A stretch of 64,000 bases of DNA from Thiomicrorhabdus sp. ZW0627 (GTDB lineage Bacteria; Pseudomonadota; Gammaproteobacteria; Thiomicrospirales; Thiomicrospiraceae): positions 1,111,028 to 1,175,027 of the forward strand of contig NZ_JARUQR010000001.1 in the NCBI RefSeq assembly GCF_029767005.1. Reading direction: 5' to 3'. The position numbers were made by a program, and so were the translations under genes. How positions within the stretch are numbered: the first letter of the stretch is position 1; every line of letters begins with the position of its first letter. The notes beneath the pieces were generated by a model that was not told where the DNA came from, ran no database searches, and worked only from the letters and a program-made list of their open reading frames with translations. Shown here piece after piece: positions 1-7,923 of this stretch.

Positions 1-983
1 CATTCCGTCATCACATTCCATCTCACAACAACGGAACTCTAGACTTGTTCGGCACCATCAAAGATATGGCAACCGTATCGGAAGAATGTATGAGTACCGG
101 ATTCATGATGTGGGCTCATACGGTATGTTGCTGGTACATTGAAAACTCGGAAAACGATTGGCTCAAGTCTGAAATCCTTCCAAAACTGGTAGACGGTGAA
201 TATTTTGGCGCAACCGCTCTTTCGAATCCAATGAAATACTTTGCGGGTATCGAAGACCTAAAATTGACTGCGGAAGAGACTGAAGACGGTTATATCATCA
301 ACGGTACCTTGCCGTGGGTTTCCAATCTGGACGACAACTCCAGCAAACACTTTTTCGGTTCGATCTTCACTGTTCACGATCACGACAAAAGCGACTACCG
401 CGATGTCATGGCATTAATCCCATGCGACCTGAACGGCCTGACAATGAAACAGATGGTTAGCTTCACAGGGATGGAAGGAACGGGAACTTATTCGTTGATT
501 TTCGATAACGCATTCCTACCTAAAAAGTATTTGCTGGCTGATCCTGTAAAAAGTTACCTACAGAAAATCAAAGCCGGTTTCGTCTTGCTACAAACTGGTA
601 TGGCGGCAGGTGTCATCCAAGGTTCCATCAATGAAATGCACAGAGCAAACCTGACCCTTTCCGAAATCAACGCATATCTTGATGATTCACCGGAAGAACT
701 TCAGGAAGAACTCGAAGACGCTCTGGATTTAATCGAATCACTCTGCGAAGAACCTTTCACACCGGGTGAGGAATTTTTCAAGTCAGTACTTGAAGCAAGA
801 TTACTAGGTTCAGAATATTGCAAACGCGCAGCCGATTCCGTCATGCAGCATGCCGGAGCTAAAGGCTACATTACTGATGCTGTTGCTCAGCGTAAATTAC
901 GTGAAGCTTATTTTGTAATCATCGTCACCCCTTCAATCAAACATCTACGAAAAGAAATTGCACGCATCGAAGAAGCGGCATAG
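1..983 (+). CDS. Acyl-CoA dehydrogenase-family flavoprotein, 5' truncated by window
   Basis: The reading frame is open from base 3, so the N-terminus lies outside the window; about 326 residues are visible. The middle and C-terminal parts look like the acyl-CoA dehydrogenase fold: a beta-domain stretch (ATALSNP, then a lid-like segment ending EGTGTYSL) followed by a helical C-terminal domain with the typical QHAGAKGY segment near the end. Members of this fold use FAD/FMN either to desaturate acyl-CoAs or, in SfnB/DszC-like branches, as flavin monooxygenases; the visible part does not let me choose. It ends 6 bp before a rubredoxin-rubredoxin reductase fusion, so the two are probably co-transcribed and the reductase may serve this enzyme. 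The substrate is unknown. The family call is fairly secure, the reaction is not. Confidence 0.75.
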   Translation, partial: FRHHIPSHNNGTLDLFGTIKDMATVSEECMSTGFMMWAHTVCCWYIENSENDWLKSEILPKLVDGEYFGATALSNPMKYFAGIEDLKLTAEETEDGYIINGTLPWVSNLDDNSSKHFFGSIFTVHDHDKSDYRDVMALIPCDLNGLTMKQMVSFTGMEGTGTYSLIFDNAFLPKKYLLADPVKSYLQKIKAGFVLLQTGMAAGVIQGSINEMHRANLTLSEINAYLDDSPEELQEELEDALDLIESLCEEPFTPGEEFFKSVLEARLLGSEYCKRAADSVMQHAGAKGYITDAVAQRKLREAYFVIIVTPSIKHLRKEIARIEEAA

Positions 984-989
984 GAGATC

Positions 990-2357
990 ATGATGAGTAC
1001 AGAATATAAAAAATATATCTGCAAAACCTGCGGCCTGATTTACGACGAAGAATTTGGAGATCCGGATTCAGGGCTAGCACCGGGAACACGCTTTGAAGAC
1101 ATCCCGGACGACTGGTATTGCCCTCTGTGCCTGGTAAGTAAGAGTGACTTTGTACTCATCGACGAAACCAAATCCAAGGCGGCCAGCAGCGCCCCGAAAC
1201 GTAAAGCCAGTAATCAGGCAGACGTACTGATTATCGGTGCGGGCTATGCGGGTTGGCAGGTTGCAGAAGCCATCCGCCAACAACAACCAGACAGTGAAAT
1301 CACTCTCTTGACTGCTTGCGACGGCACCGTCTATCCAAAGCCGGCCATTTCCATGGCCCTGAGCCAGGGACGCACGCCAGAAGACTTGAAGGAAGCGAGT
1401 GCCGATGAAAAAGCAGCGCAACTTGATATCGGCGTTAAGACACGTACCAAGGTCATGTCGATCAACACTAAACGCAAGAAAGTAATGACCACAACAGGAA
1501 GCTTCGGTTATGACAAACTAATCATTGCGACCGGTGCCAAAGCCATGATTCCTAAAATCGAAGGCGATGCGGGTCACGAAGTATCGGCGGTTAATGATCT
1601 GAACGCATACCGTAAATTCCGAAATGCTTTGGAAGGAAAACATTCGGTTACCATTATCGGCGGCGGCTTGATCGCAACGGAAATGGCCGAAGACTTAGCC
1701 TCACAAGACATCAAGGTCGACCTGATCGTACGCGGCGACCACCTAATGCGCCAGATGCTTCCGGGAACGATTGCCGACACACTGGAAAGCAAACTGGCAG
1801 AGAAAGGCGTCAAACTGCACTTCAACACACAAGTCGAGCAAATGAACCTATCCGATTCAGGCTATCGATTGTCAACCAACCAGAACGAAGACATTCAAAC
1901 GGAAATGGTATTGAGCGCTATTGGACTTCAGCCAAACATCGACATCGCCAAGAAAGCGAAACTGGACACTCACGTTGGCGTTTGCATCAACCAATATTGC
2001 CAGACATCGGATCCTGACGTCTACGCACTTGGTGACTGCTCTGAAAGTAACGGTATCATTCAGGCTTATCTGGAGCCGATTAGACGCCAAGCTCAAACCA
2101 TTGCCGCACACATCAATGGAGACCTGTCGCAGGAATTCCAGATCGTGCCTCCTTTGGTTAAAACCAAGACGCCAAGCCTATCTATCATGATGAGTCCGCC
2201 TCTTGATAGCTCGCAAGGGCAATGGGAAGTTACACTGCAAGCCGGTAACGATCAGAAAATTCTCTACAAGAATGAAGATAAAGTTTCAGGCTTTGCGCTT
2301 AGTGGCGAACTGGCATCCTCTGCCAACCAACTATACAAGCAGTTGTTCTCCGCTTAA
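990..2357 (+). CDS. Rubredoxin fused to FAD-dependent rubredoxin reductase
   Basis: This 455-aa two-part redox protein begins with a rubredoxin domain (about residues 5-55) carrying both iron-binding pairs, CKTCG and CPLC. After a lysine/alanine-rich linker comes a pyridine-nucleotide disulfide oxidoreductase-type flavoprotein: an FAD Rossmann motif IIGAGYAG near residue 80, an NAD(P)H motif IIGGGLIA near 220, and a C-terminal ALGDC flavin motif. It would pass electrons from NAD(P)H through FAD to its own rubredoxin and on to a partner in the cytoplasm. Two adjacent start codons exist (990 and 993); TAGGAGA lies just upstream and its spacing favours 993. It follows the acyl-CoA dehydrogenase-like gene by 6 bp, suggesting that enzyme or another oxidase/oxygenase as electron acceptor. 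The partner is inferred. Confidence 0.88.
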   Translation: MMSTEYKKYICKTCGLIYDEEFGDPDSGLAPGTRFEDIPDDWYCPLCLVSKSDFVLIDETKSKAASSAPKRKASNQADVLIIGAGYAGWQVAEAIRQQQPDSEITLLTACDGTVYPKPAISMALSQGRTPEDLKEASADEKAAQLDIGVKTRTKVMSINTKRKKVMTTTGSFGYDKLIIATGAKAMIPKIEGDAGHEVSAVNDLNAYRKFRNALEGKHSVTIIGGGLIATEMAEDLASQDIKVDLIVRGDHLMRQMLPGTIADTLESKLAEKGVKLHFNTQVEQMNLSDSGYRLSTNQNEDIQTEMVLSAIGLQPNIDIAKKAKLDTHVGVCINQYCQTSDPDVYALGDCSESNGIIQAYLEPIRRQAQTIAAHINGDLSQEFQIVPPLVKTKTPSLSIMMSPPLDSSQGQWEVTLQAGNDQKILYKNEDKVSGFALSGELASSANQLYKQLFSA

Positions 2358-2375
2358 CAACATTTCTCCTCCCAT

Positions 2376-2418
2376 AAAAAAACACCTCGTTCCTTTATAA
2401 GAAACGAGGTGTTTTTTT
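2376..2418. terminator. Bidirectional intrinsic terminator
   Basis: An inverted repeat with arms AACACCTCGTT (2381-2391) and its complement (2403-2413), with an 11-nt loop, is flanked by an A-run on the left and a T-run on the right, so it works in both directions. It sits between the convergent rubredoxin-reductase gene and the sigma-54 activator gene. Confidence 0.9.
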
Positions 2419-2463
2419 ATGTACGCCTTTTATGAAACCATACCGTCTGAACAGACTGCTGTT

Positions 2464-4167
2464 TTATGCAAGCCCCAGCTTCTTCAAACGATAACTGAAC
2501 TGCCTTGGTGTCATATTCAACAACAACGCGGCACGGGTTTTATTACCGTGTGCCATTTCAAGGGCTTGTTGTAATCTGGCCGATTCATCTTCCGAGACTC
2601 TCCAATAAGCTCTTTTCTCACTCTGTTCGTCCACAGTAGCAACCTGTGACGGCCAGCCAAAGCCGACTCTTGCAGCCTGATGCTGCGCCGCCATAGCAAA
2701 ATCCATCGACGGAGCATTCGGCAAGATAGGAGCTTCTTGAGGCGGAAGATCAATGACTTTAGGTCCTTCAGGCTCTGTAACAGTAACCTGAGCTGCATGA
2801 TTAATCGCACTTTCTTCCGCGATGATACGTTCAATCAGAGCCGATGAGATAAACCGACTTTCATCAGCCAGCAACACCGCCCTTTTCACCACATTTTCCA
2901 ACTGACGGATATTACCCGGCCACTCATACAACTCCAAAAATTCCATAGCACCGTGATCGAAAATCGCACTGGCACTATATTCCTGGTTTGCCTGGTTAAG
3001 GAAATGTCTGGCCAACAAGCGAATATCTCCTTCCCTTTCACGCAAAGGAGGCAGCTCGATTGGAAAAACGTTGAGGCGATAAAAAAGATCCAGTCGGAAT
3101 TTACCGCTGTTGACGGCTTCATGAAGATCTTTATGCGACGCAACGATAATTCGTGCGTCGACCGCAATCGGCTTGGTCGCCCCAACCCGTGTAATCGAAC
3201 GCTCCTCTAGCACGCGAAGCAGTTTGGCCTGGAGCCCCAAATCCAAATCCCCGATCTCATCCAGAAACAAGGTGCCGTGGTTTGCGAGTTCGATCTTACC
3301 CTGTTTAGTTTGGGTCGCACCGGTAAAGGCGCCCTTCTCATGACCGAACAATTCGGATTCCAACAAATCCTGAGGGATCGCCGCACAGTTAATTGCGATA
3401 AAAGGGCCGTCCTGACGGTGTGAAGAGAGGTGCAACATACGTGAGAACTTCTCTTTCCCTGTTCCTGATTCTCCTTTCAGCAAAACAGTGACCGACGCAT
3501 TAGCAGCCCTGCCCACTTTGTTCAAGGCAGACATCAACGATGTGCTTTCACCGATAATGCCATACTGACTTCCCTGCCCAAGTGCCATAGCCCTTAATTG
3601 TTCGTTCTCCTCCTTAAGGATCTGTGTCTGGGTTTCAAGCATGGCATTGACGGCCAGGATCTCACTAATAAACAGGGAGATTAGTTTCAGAATCCCCAAA
3701 TCCTTATCCAGAGAACGATTACGATTACTTAGACGGTTGACAGCTAAAACACCGATGACAACACCGTTACGCACAATAGGCGTAGCAATGAATGCAACGG
3801 TTTCCTGTGGCAGAGTGGCACGATCGACTGTTCTGCAGAGGTAATCATCCTCCTTATCGATATCCGAAACGATAACCGGTGTCCCCGTGTACATCACCTT
3901 ACCTGAAATACCCTCTCGCATCGCAAAACGACCACGAGCGACTTCTTCTTTGGTCAAGCCATAAGCATAAGCCGTATACAAATAACCCGAAGTCGTTTCT
4001 TGCAACAAGACACGTCCTCTGTTCAGGCCCATTTGACGGGAAATCAGACTTAAAATCGTATGAATTGCTTTCTGGGGATCGTAGGCATTCTCAATTTGCT
4101 CAGCTGCCTCTTTTATGACAACATATTCAGAATGATTGGCAATATCCAGCTGCTCTATTTGTTTCAC
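2464..4167 (-). CDS. Sigma-54-dependent transcriptional activator, NifA-like (GAF-AAA+-Fis)
   Basis: The protein has 567 aa. An N-terminal GAF sensor (about 25-170) is followed by an AAA+ ATPase with Walker A GESGTGKE, the sigma-54-contacting GAFTGA loop and Walker B LFLDEIGD. A Fis-type helix-turn-helix ends the protein (NKTRAALLLNMTPRQF). The domain order and the TPRQ helix resemble NifA/AnfA and related activators. I chose GTG at 4167 because AGGTG lies 5 nt upstream. It probably senses a small molecule or redox state through GAF and drives RNA polymerase-sigma-54 at the GG-N10-GC promoters near 7433 and 7746. No nitrogenase genes are visible, so NifA itself is unlikely; a regulator of the surrounding uptake/hydrolysis genes fits better. 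The target assignment is inference. Confidence 0.88.
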   Translation of the reverse strand: MKQIEQLDIANHSEYVVIKEAAEQIENAYDPQKAIHTILSLISRQMGLNRGRVLLQETTSGYLYTAYAYGLTKEEVARGRFAMREGISGKVMYTGTPVIVSDIDKEDDYLCRTVDRATLPQETVAFIATPIVRNGVVIGVLAVNRLSNRNRSLDKDLGILKLISLFISEILAVNAMLETQTQILKEENEQLRAMALGQGSQYGIIGESTSLMSALNKVGRAANASVTVLLKGESGTGKEKFSRMLHLSSHRQDGPFIAINCAAIPQDLLESELFGHEKGAFTGATQTKQGKIELANHGTLFLDEIGDLDLGLQAKLLRVLEERSITRVGATKPIAVDARIIVASHKDLHEAVNSGKFRLDLFYRLNVFPIELPPLREREGDIRLLARHFLNQANQEYSASAIFDHGAMEFLELYEWPGNIRQLENVVKRAVLLADESRFISSALIERIIAEESAINHAAQVTVTEPEGPKVIDLPPQEAPILPNAPSMDFAMAAQHQAARVGFGWPSQVATVDEQSEKRAYWRVSEDESARLQQALEMAHGNKTRAALLLNMTPRQFSYRLKKLGLA

Positions 4168-4246
4168 AGAATCACCTAATTTTAAGGGACTTTATTAAGT
4201 CTCATCGTATCATTTTGTTCATCAAACCTAAAGCTAGGAGCGGCTT

Positions 4247-4462
4247 ATGACCATCTCTTGCTCTTATTATGATCAACTCGAAATTGCGGCCATGAGAGGC
4301 CAAAAAGTTCGTTTAACCTTTAAACCTTCAAACGGTGAAAAATCGATTTATGAAGGTCTGATCATTGATCTTTTTTGCCAGAACGGCGAAGAATTCTTAA
4401 AAACGCCCGACAACCAGATTCTGCCTCTGGAAGGGCTAACTTTTATTGAGGTCATAAATTAA
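4247..4462 (+). CDS. Rof (Rho-binding antiterminator)-like small protein
   Basis: This 71-aa protein has the Rof/YaeO pattern: an early CSYYDQLEIAAM segment matching the conserved C-x-x-YD-xLE-A signature, then alternating hydrophobic strands consistent with a small Sm-like beta barrel (VRLTF, YEGLIIDLF, FLKT, ILPLEGLTFIEV). Rof binds the primary RNA site of Rho and blocks termination. AGGAG lies 7 nt before the ATG, giving a confident start. It is transcribed away from the sigma-54 activator and followed at once by a strong terminator, so it is monocistronic. The family call rests on a short signature; it could be a Rof-fold protein with another RNA target. Confidence 0.7.
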   Translation: MTISCSYYDQLEIAAMRGQKVRLTFKPSNGEKSIYEGLIIDLFCQNGEEFLKTPDNQILPLEGLTFIEVIN

Positions 4463-4495
4463 AAAACGGCTACAGGAGTTTCCTGTAGCCGTTTT
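4463..4495. terminator. Bidirectional intrinsic terminator
   Basis: A 15-bp perfect stem (AAAACGGCTACAGGA and its complement) with a 3-nt loop, GTT, has A/T flanks on both sides. It starts at the stop codon of the Rof-like gene and also lies just downstream of the ABC operon read on the minus strand, so it can serve both. Confidence 0.92.
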
Positions 4496-4508
4496 GTTCT
4501 GACTTCGA

Positions 4509-5327
4509 TTATTCGACGTGCCATGAATAGCGCTTAATCAATTTCACTGCAATGAAGTCAAGCAGAAAACCAATCGCCCCAATCACTACAACCATCGCCG
4601 CAAGCGTGTCGTAATCCAACGTATCCCTCGCATCATTGATGGCATAACCCAGCCCGGATGTCACACCCAGGTATTCGGCCGGAACCAATACCACCCAAGC
4701 AACACCTACAGCCAAACGAATCCCTGCAAACACATCTTGTGCAATTGCCGGCAAGATCACGCGTCTCAACATTTGGTAACCGTCGGCACCCAGGTTTCGA
4801 GCGACTCGGAACCAGTTAGGATCGATTCGCTGCACACCATGTGCTGTACCGAAAACAATCGGCCAAACCGTCGCCATCACAAGCAGGAAGATAATCGCCG
4901 CATCCCAAGTTTCAAATGCCAATACAGCGATCGGCATCCAAGCTAACGGGCTGATCATTCGCAAAAACTGGAACGGCATATTCGCAACCTGACGAACAGG
5001 TAGGAAATAACCAACCAAGATACCAACCGGTACACCGATTACAATCCCCCAGAACAGACCGATCAGAATACGGTACAGGCTGGAATAAATGGTATCCCAT
5101 AGATAACTTGAACCAATAAGACCCCACAAGGCTGACAGAGCCGGCCCCGGTGCGAAAGCCGCAAAGGCTTCCGTATCCGGATTAGATTCGATCAAAATAC
5201 CACCGATCCACCATAGGAACAGTAAGATCCCCATACCGATAAAGGCATTGACGACTCCCTGCAACCATGCAGGTAATTTCTTAAAGCCAGCCGAAAGCTG
5301 GCTTAACGAATCTAGCGCTACGCTCAT
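4509..5327 (-). CDS. ABC transporter permease (nitrate/sulfonate/taurine-type)
   Basis: This 272-aa inner-membrane protein has about six hydrophobic segments and the BPD-transporter fold of the SsuC/TauC/NrtB group. The EAA-like cytoplasmic loop is visible as ARNLGADGYQMLRRVILPA. Its start overlaps the stop of the binding-protein gene by 4 bp, implying translational coupling. It is the third gene of an operon ordered ATPase, binding protein, permease. Importers of this class carry nitrate, cyanate, bicarbonate, sulfonates, taurine or thiamin precursors, so the sequence alone does not give the substrate. A terminator lies 14 bp after the stop. Confidence 0.88.
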   Translation of the reverse strand: MSVALDSLSQLSAGFKKLPAWLQGVVNAFIGMGILLFLWWIGGILIESNPDTEAFAAFAPGPALSALWGLIGSSYLWDTIYSSLYRILIGLFWGIVIGVPVGILVGYFLPVRQVANMPFQFLRMISPLAWMPIAVLAFETWDAAIIFLLVMATVWPIVFGTAHGVQRIDPNWFRVARNLGADGYQMLRRVILPAIAQDVFAGIRLAVGVAWVVLVPAEYLGVTSGLGYAINDARDTLDYDTLAAMVVVIGAIGFLLDFIAVKLIKRYSWHVE

Positions 5328-6574
5328 ATAACAAATACCTCTTCACGCTCTGTCGGGTTCGCAGGGTTGACGCCAGGAACCTTATCCCAAACACCGAATT
5401 TATCCATGGCGTTTTTGACATAATCGTAATTAACCAGATCCTTAACAACAAAATCCGTATCCAATTCGTTTAGGAATGTCTTATCTCCAGCTACCAAAGT
5501 GCTCTTCAGCTCATCAACAATAAACTTCGTTGCTGATGGATATGGATATGGGTTAAAGTCGATGCGTCCAGTTCCCCAATCTTCATGTTTGATCGCATCC
5601 GGTTCCGCATAATGAGCTGGATCATAATCCGTCATCGCCTTCAGAACGACTTTCGCTTTCATAGGTAGATAACGTTTACCTTCACGCGAAAGCATCTTGG
5701 CGACTTCTTCCTTGTTCTCTTGCGCATATAGCGCACCACGAACAACCGCATTCATAACCTTCTGAGACCAGACTTTCTTCTTCTCTACGTGCTCGTCATG
5801 CATACAGATAACGCAGCAAGGGTGGTTCTTCCAAACATCACCGGTGAAACGCAACATCTTCGCGCCCGCCAAGACTTCGCCCGCAGCATTGAAAGGTTCA
5901 GCAACGATAAAGGCATCGATCTTCTTCGCTGCCAATGCAGGAGGCATATCCGGTGGAGGCATGATCTGCAAGTTAACCTGATTTGGTTTAAGCGCTTCGG
6001 TCTGATCCTGGATAACCGGCTCCAAACCTGCATTTTTAAGCGCCATCTGCAAAACAATGTTATGCATCGAGTACCAATATGGAACAGCAATCTGTTTACC
6101 ACCCAGGTCTTCAAACTTTTCAACACCAGTATGCTTACCTACTACCAGACCTGAACCGTTGGTATGTGCCCATCCAGTGATTTTTACAGGAAACTTATTG
6201 TTGTATCGCATCCAGACAGGAATCGGCTTCAGGAAATGAACCAAGTTGAATTTTTTAGCAGCGAAACCTTCAATAAGAGGAGACCATCCACGAATCAATG
6301 TTGGCTTTTCAACCTTTAACCCTTCATCTTCAAAATAGCCCATTGCATGAGCAACCAATAGAGCACTCGCATCCGTAATAGGTAAATAACCGATACGAAC
6401 CACCTCATCATCCGGCATCTCCATGCTGGCGAGGGCATCCATCGGCAAACTCATCGCCGCGGCCAAACCTCCAGCCGCAGCCATACTGTCAAGAAGGAAT
6501 TCTCGACGGCCTTTTTCAGGGTTAAATTTATAGTCATGTTTAGACATTTCATTATCATTACAATACTGACACAT
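5324..6574 (-). CDS. ABC transporter substrate-binding protein (NMT1/NrtA-like) with Tat-like signal
   Basis: The protein has 416 aa. Near the N-terminus RREFL precedes a hydrophobic alanine-rich stretch, which is a twin-arginine export signal. The mature part has the NMT1/THI5-NrtA pattern: VRIGYLPITDASALLVAH, then a long type-II periplasmic binding fold with the GKQIAVPYWYS segment. AAGGAGAG is well placed before the ATG at 6574, which gives an unusual leader MCQYC ahead of the Tat motif; an internal ATG nearer the RR motif is possible. Tat export suggests the protein may fold, perhaps with a metal, before secretion. It is operonic with the ATPase and the permease. The ligand is unknown; a nitrogen compound is favoured by the nearby formamidase. 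Confidence 0.87.
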   Translation of the reverse strand: MCQYCNDNEMSKHDYKFNPEKGRREFLLDSMAAAGGLAAAMSLPMDALASMEMPDDEVVRIGYLPITDASALLVAHAMGYFEDEGLKVEKPTLIRGWSPLIEGFAAKKFNLVHFLKPIPVWMRYNNKFPVKITGWAHTNGSGLVVGKHTGVEKFEDLGGKQIAVPYWYSMHNIVLQMALKNAGLEPVIQDQTEALKPNQVNLQIMPPPDMPPALAAKKIDAFIVAEPFNAAGEVLAGAKMLRFTGDVWKNHPCCVICMHDEHVEKKKVWSQKVMNAVVRGALYAQENKEEVAKMLSREGKRYLPMKAKVVLKAMTDYDPAHYAEPDAIKHEDWGTGRIDFNPYPYPSATKFIVDELKSTLVAGDKTFLNELDTDFVVKDLVNYDYVKNAMDKFGVWDKVPGVNPANPTEREEVFVI

Positions 6575-6613
6575 GGTAGCTCTCTCCTTGTCGGGAAATT
6601 AATTAGTGAAATC

Positions 6614-7399
6614 TTAGGAAGCCTGTTGCTCTAGCTCTTTCTGCTTCGCTTGATCGATCTTCTCGAACTCGCTGAACAACTGATCTTTTAACTGCGTGAA
6701 TTCCGGCGCATTTCTGTCGCGGGGATAATCAAGCGGAACGTCCATATCTCCGACGATCTGACCAGGATTGTGACTCATGATCACAACATTGTCGGCCATC
6801 GCTATGGACTCTTCGATGTCATGGGTAACCAACACCATCGTGATTCCCTGATCATGACAAATCTGCGAGACCTCTGTCTGCAACGCAACACGAGTAAACG
6901 CATCGAGTGCCGAGAAAGGTTCGTCTAACAGCAACACTTCAGGCTCCGTTGCCAGAGAGCGCGCCAACGCGACCCTTTGTTGCTGCCCACCGGACAATTG
7001 CTGAACGTTCTTATCTTTATGTTCGGCCAAGCCAACCATATCCAACAACTCTTCAACACGATCCTGCTTTTCTTTATAGGTACCTGCAAAAACCAATCCT
7101 AAAGCGGCATTTTCACGCACCGTCATCCAAGGATATAGAGACGGCTTCTGAAACATCATGTTCCACTTCGCGCTTGGTTTGATAACAGTGTGTGTATTGA
7201 TTCGAACCGCGCCTTCAGACGGCATCAACAGACCTGCAATCATTTGCAACAATGTCGACTTACCGCAACCGCTTCGCCCGATCAAAGCCGTCAACTGCCC
7301 TTTAGGAATCTTTAGATTGATATTGTCTAACGTAGGCTTAGACTGCTTCTTGTTATAGTAATGGGTTAGATCTGAAATCCAGATGCTTGACGAGGTCAT
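6614..7399 (-). CDS. ABC transporter ATP-binding protein (nitrate/sulfonate/taurine-type)
   Basis: This 261-aa ATPase has Walker A GRSGCGKST, the Q-loop MFQKPSLYPW, signature LSGGQQQRVALARSL, Walker B VLLLDEPFSALD and the switch histidine in LVTHDIEES. It is a cytoplasmic subunit powering the permease at 4509. The frame extends upstream to a TTG at 7423, but the ATG at 7399 is preferred because AGGAGTG lies 5 nt before it. The first of three co-directional genes (ATPase, binding protein, permease), it starts about 23 nt after the predicted sigma-54 transcription start. Confidence 0.92.
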   Translation of the reverse strand: MTSSSIWISDLTHYYNKKQSKPTLDNINLKIPKGQLTALIGRSGCGKSTLLQMIAGLLMPSEGAVRINTHTVIKPSAKWNMMFQKPSLYPWMTVRENAALGLVFAGTYKEKQDRVEELLDMVGLAEHKDKNVQQLSGGQQQRVALARSLATEPEVLLLDEPFSALDAFTRVALQTEVSQICHDQGITMVLVTHDIEESIAMADNVVIMSHNPGQIVGDMDVPLDYPRDRNAPEFTQLKDQLFSEFEKIDQAKQKELEQQAS

Positions 7400-7432
7400 A
7401 ATCACTCCTGATATATTCTTCAACTACCCTTT

Positions 7433-7448
7433 AGCACCAAAATGACCA
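7433..7448 (-). promoter_or_regulatory. Candidate sigma-54 promoter for the ABC operon
   Basis: Read on the minus strand the site is TGGTCATTTTGGTGCT. It has the invariant GG and GC separated by exactly 10 bases but otherwise a partial match to TGGCACG-N4-TTGCW. The predicted start near 7422 gives a short leader with a good ribosome site before ATG 7399. It is weaker than the promoter at 7746. Confidence 0.5.
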
Positions 7449-7745
7449 CATGACATTTACCCTTATTTTTCAATGAGTTAAAGATTTATCTATACAAAAC
7501 GCTCTTTATATTCAATCCAACACCGTGCATTCGCACCAACAATTACATACATTTATCTACAAAATATTACAAAGAAGAACAAAGAAGGGTTAAAAAACCT
7601 ACAAAATCAAGACCAAACATAACAAACTAGACCTAGATCAAAACTGCACCAACAAATTCAAATTCAGCACTAATTAAAAACAATTAAGTTCTTAATTTTT
7701 AGAGACAAACCCTGTATATATTGAATAAAAGTAACTTTTTATTCT

Positions 7746-7761
7746 TGGAACGAATAATGCT
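7746..7761 (+). promoter_or_regulatory. Sigma-54 (-24/-12) promoter for the permease-hydrolase-formamidase operon
   Basis: TGGAACGAATAATGCT matches the consensus TGGCACG-N4-TTGCW at 14 of 16 positions, counting N as a match, with GG-N10-GC spacing. It lies 160 bp upstream of the permease gene. A NifA-like sigma-54 activator is encoded at 2464-4167, which supports function. Confidence 0.75.
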
Positions 7762-7923
7762 TTCTAGAAAAAAGATTAGGGCCGTTCTACAAAGCCGTTT
7801 ACACCCCCTCATCACAACAACTTCGGTTTACTCATCCACAAAAACCGCAGCTTGTTCATCCACAAAACAAAACTTACTTTTTATCTGATTTAACAAATCC
7901 AACTTATTAGGGAGGATCCAACC

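Larger units (their letters stand above)
7400..7923. other. Divergent AT-rich regulatory intergenic region
   Basis: More than 500 bases separate the ABC operon from the permease operon without a coding gene. The stretch is strongly A/T-rich compared with its neighbours. It holds two sigma-54-type promoters pointing outwards (7433-7448 minus, 7746-7761 plus), an interrupted inverted repeat GTGC-ATTC-GCAC at 7525-7536 that could be an activator site, and, inside the predicted permease leader, a 12-base direct repeat TCATCCACAAAA at 7832 and 7856 with CGGTTT/AAACCG arms around the first copy. The promoter for the permease leaves an untranslated leader of about 150 nt. Confidence 0.7.

Noticed and set aside
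2464-4167. Activator called NifA proper
   Set aside because: No nitrogenase genes are visible and the cysteine motif of oxygen-sensitive NifA linkers is not seen; only the fold and the TPRQ helix match.
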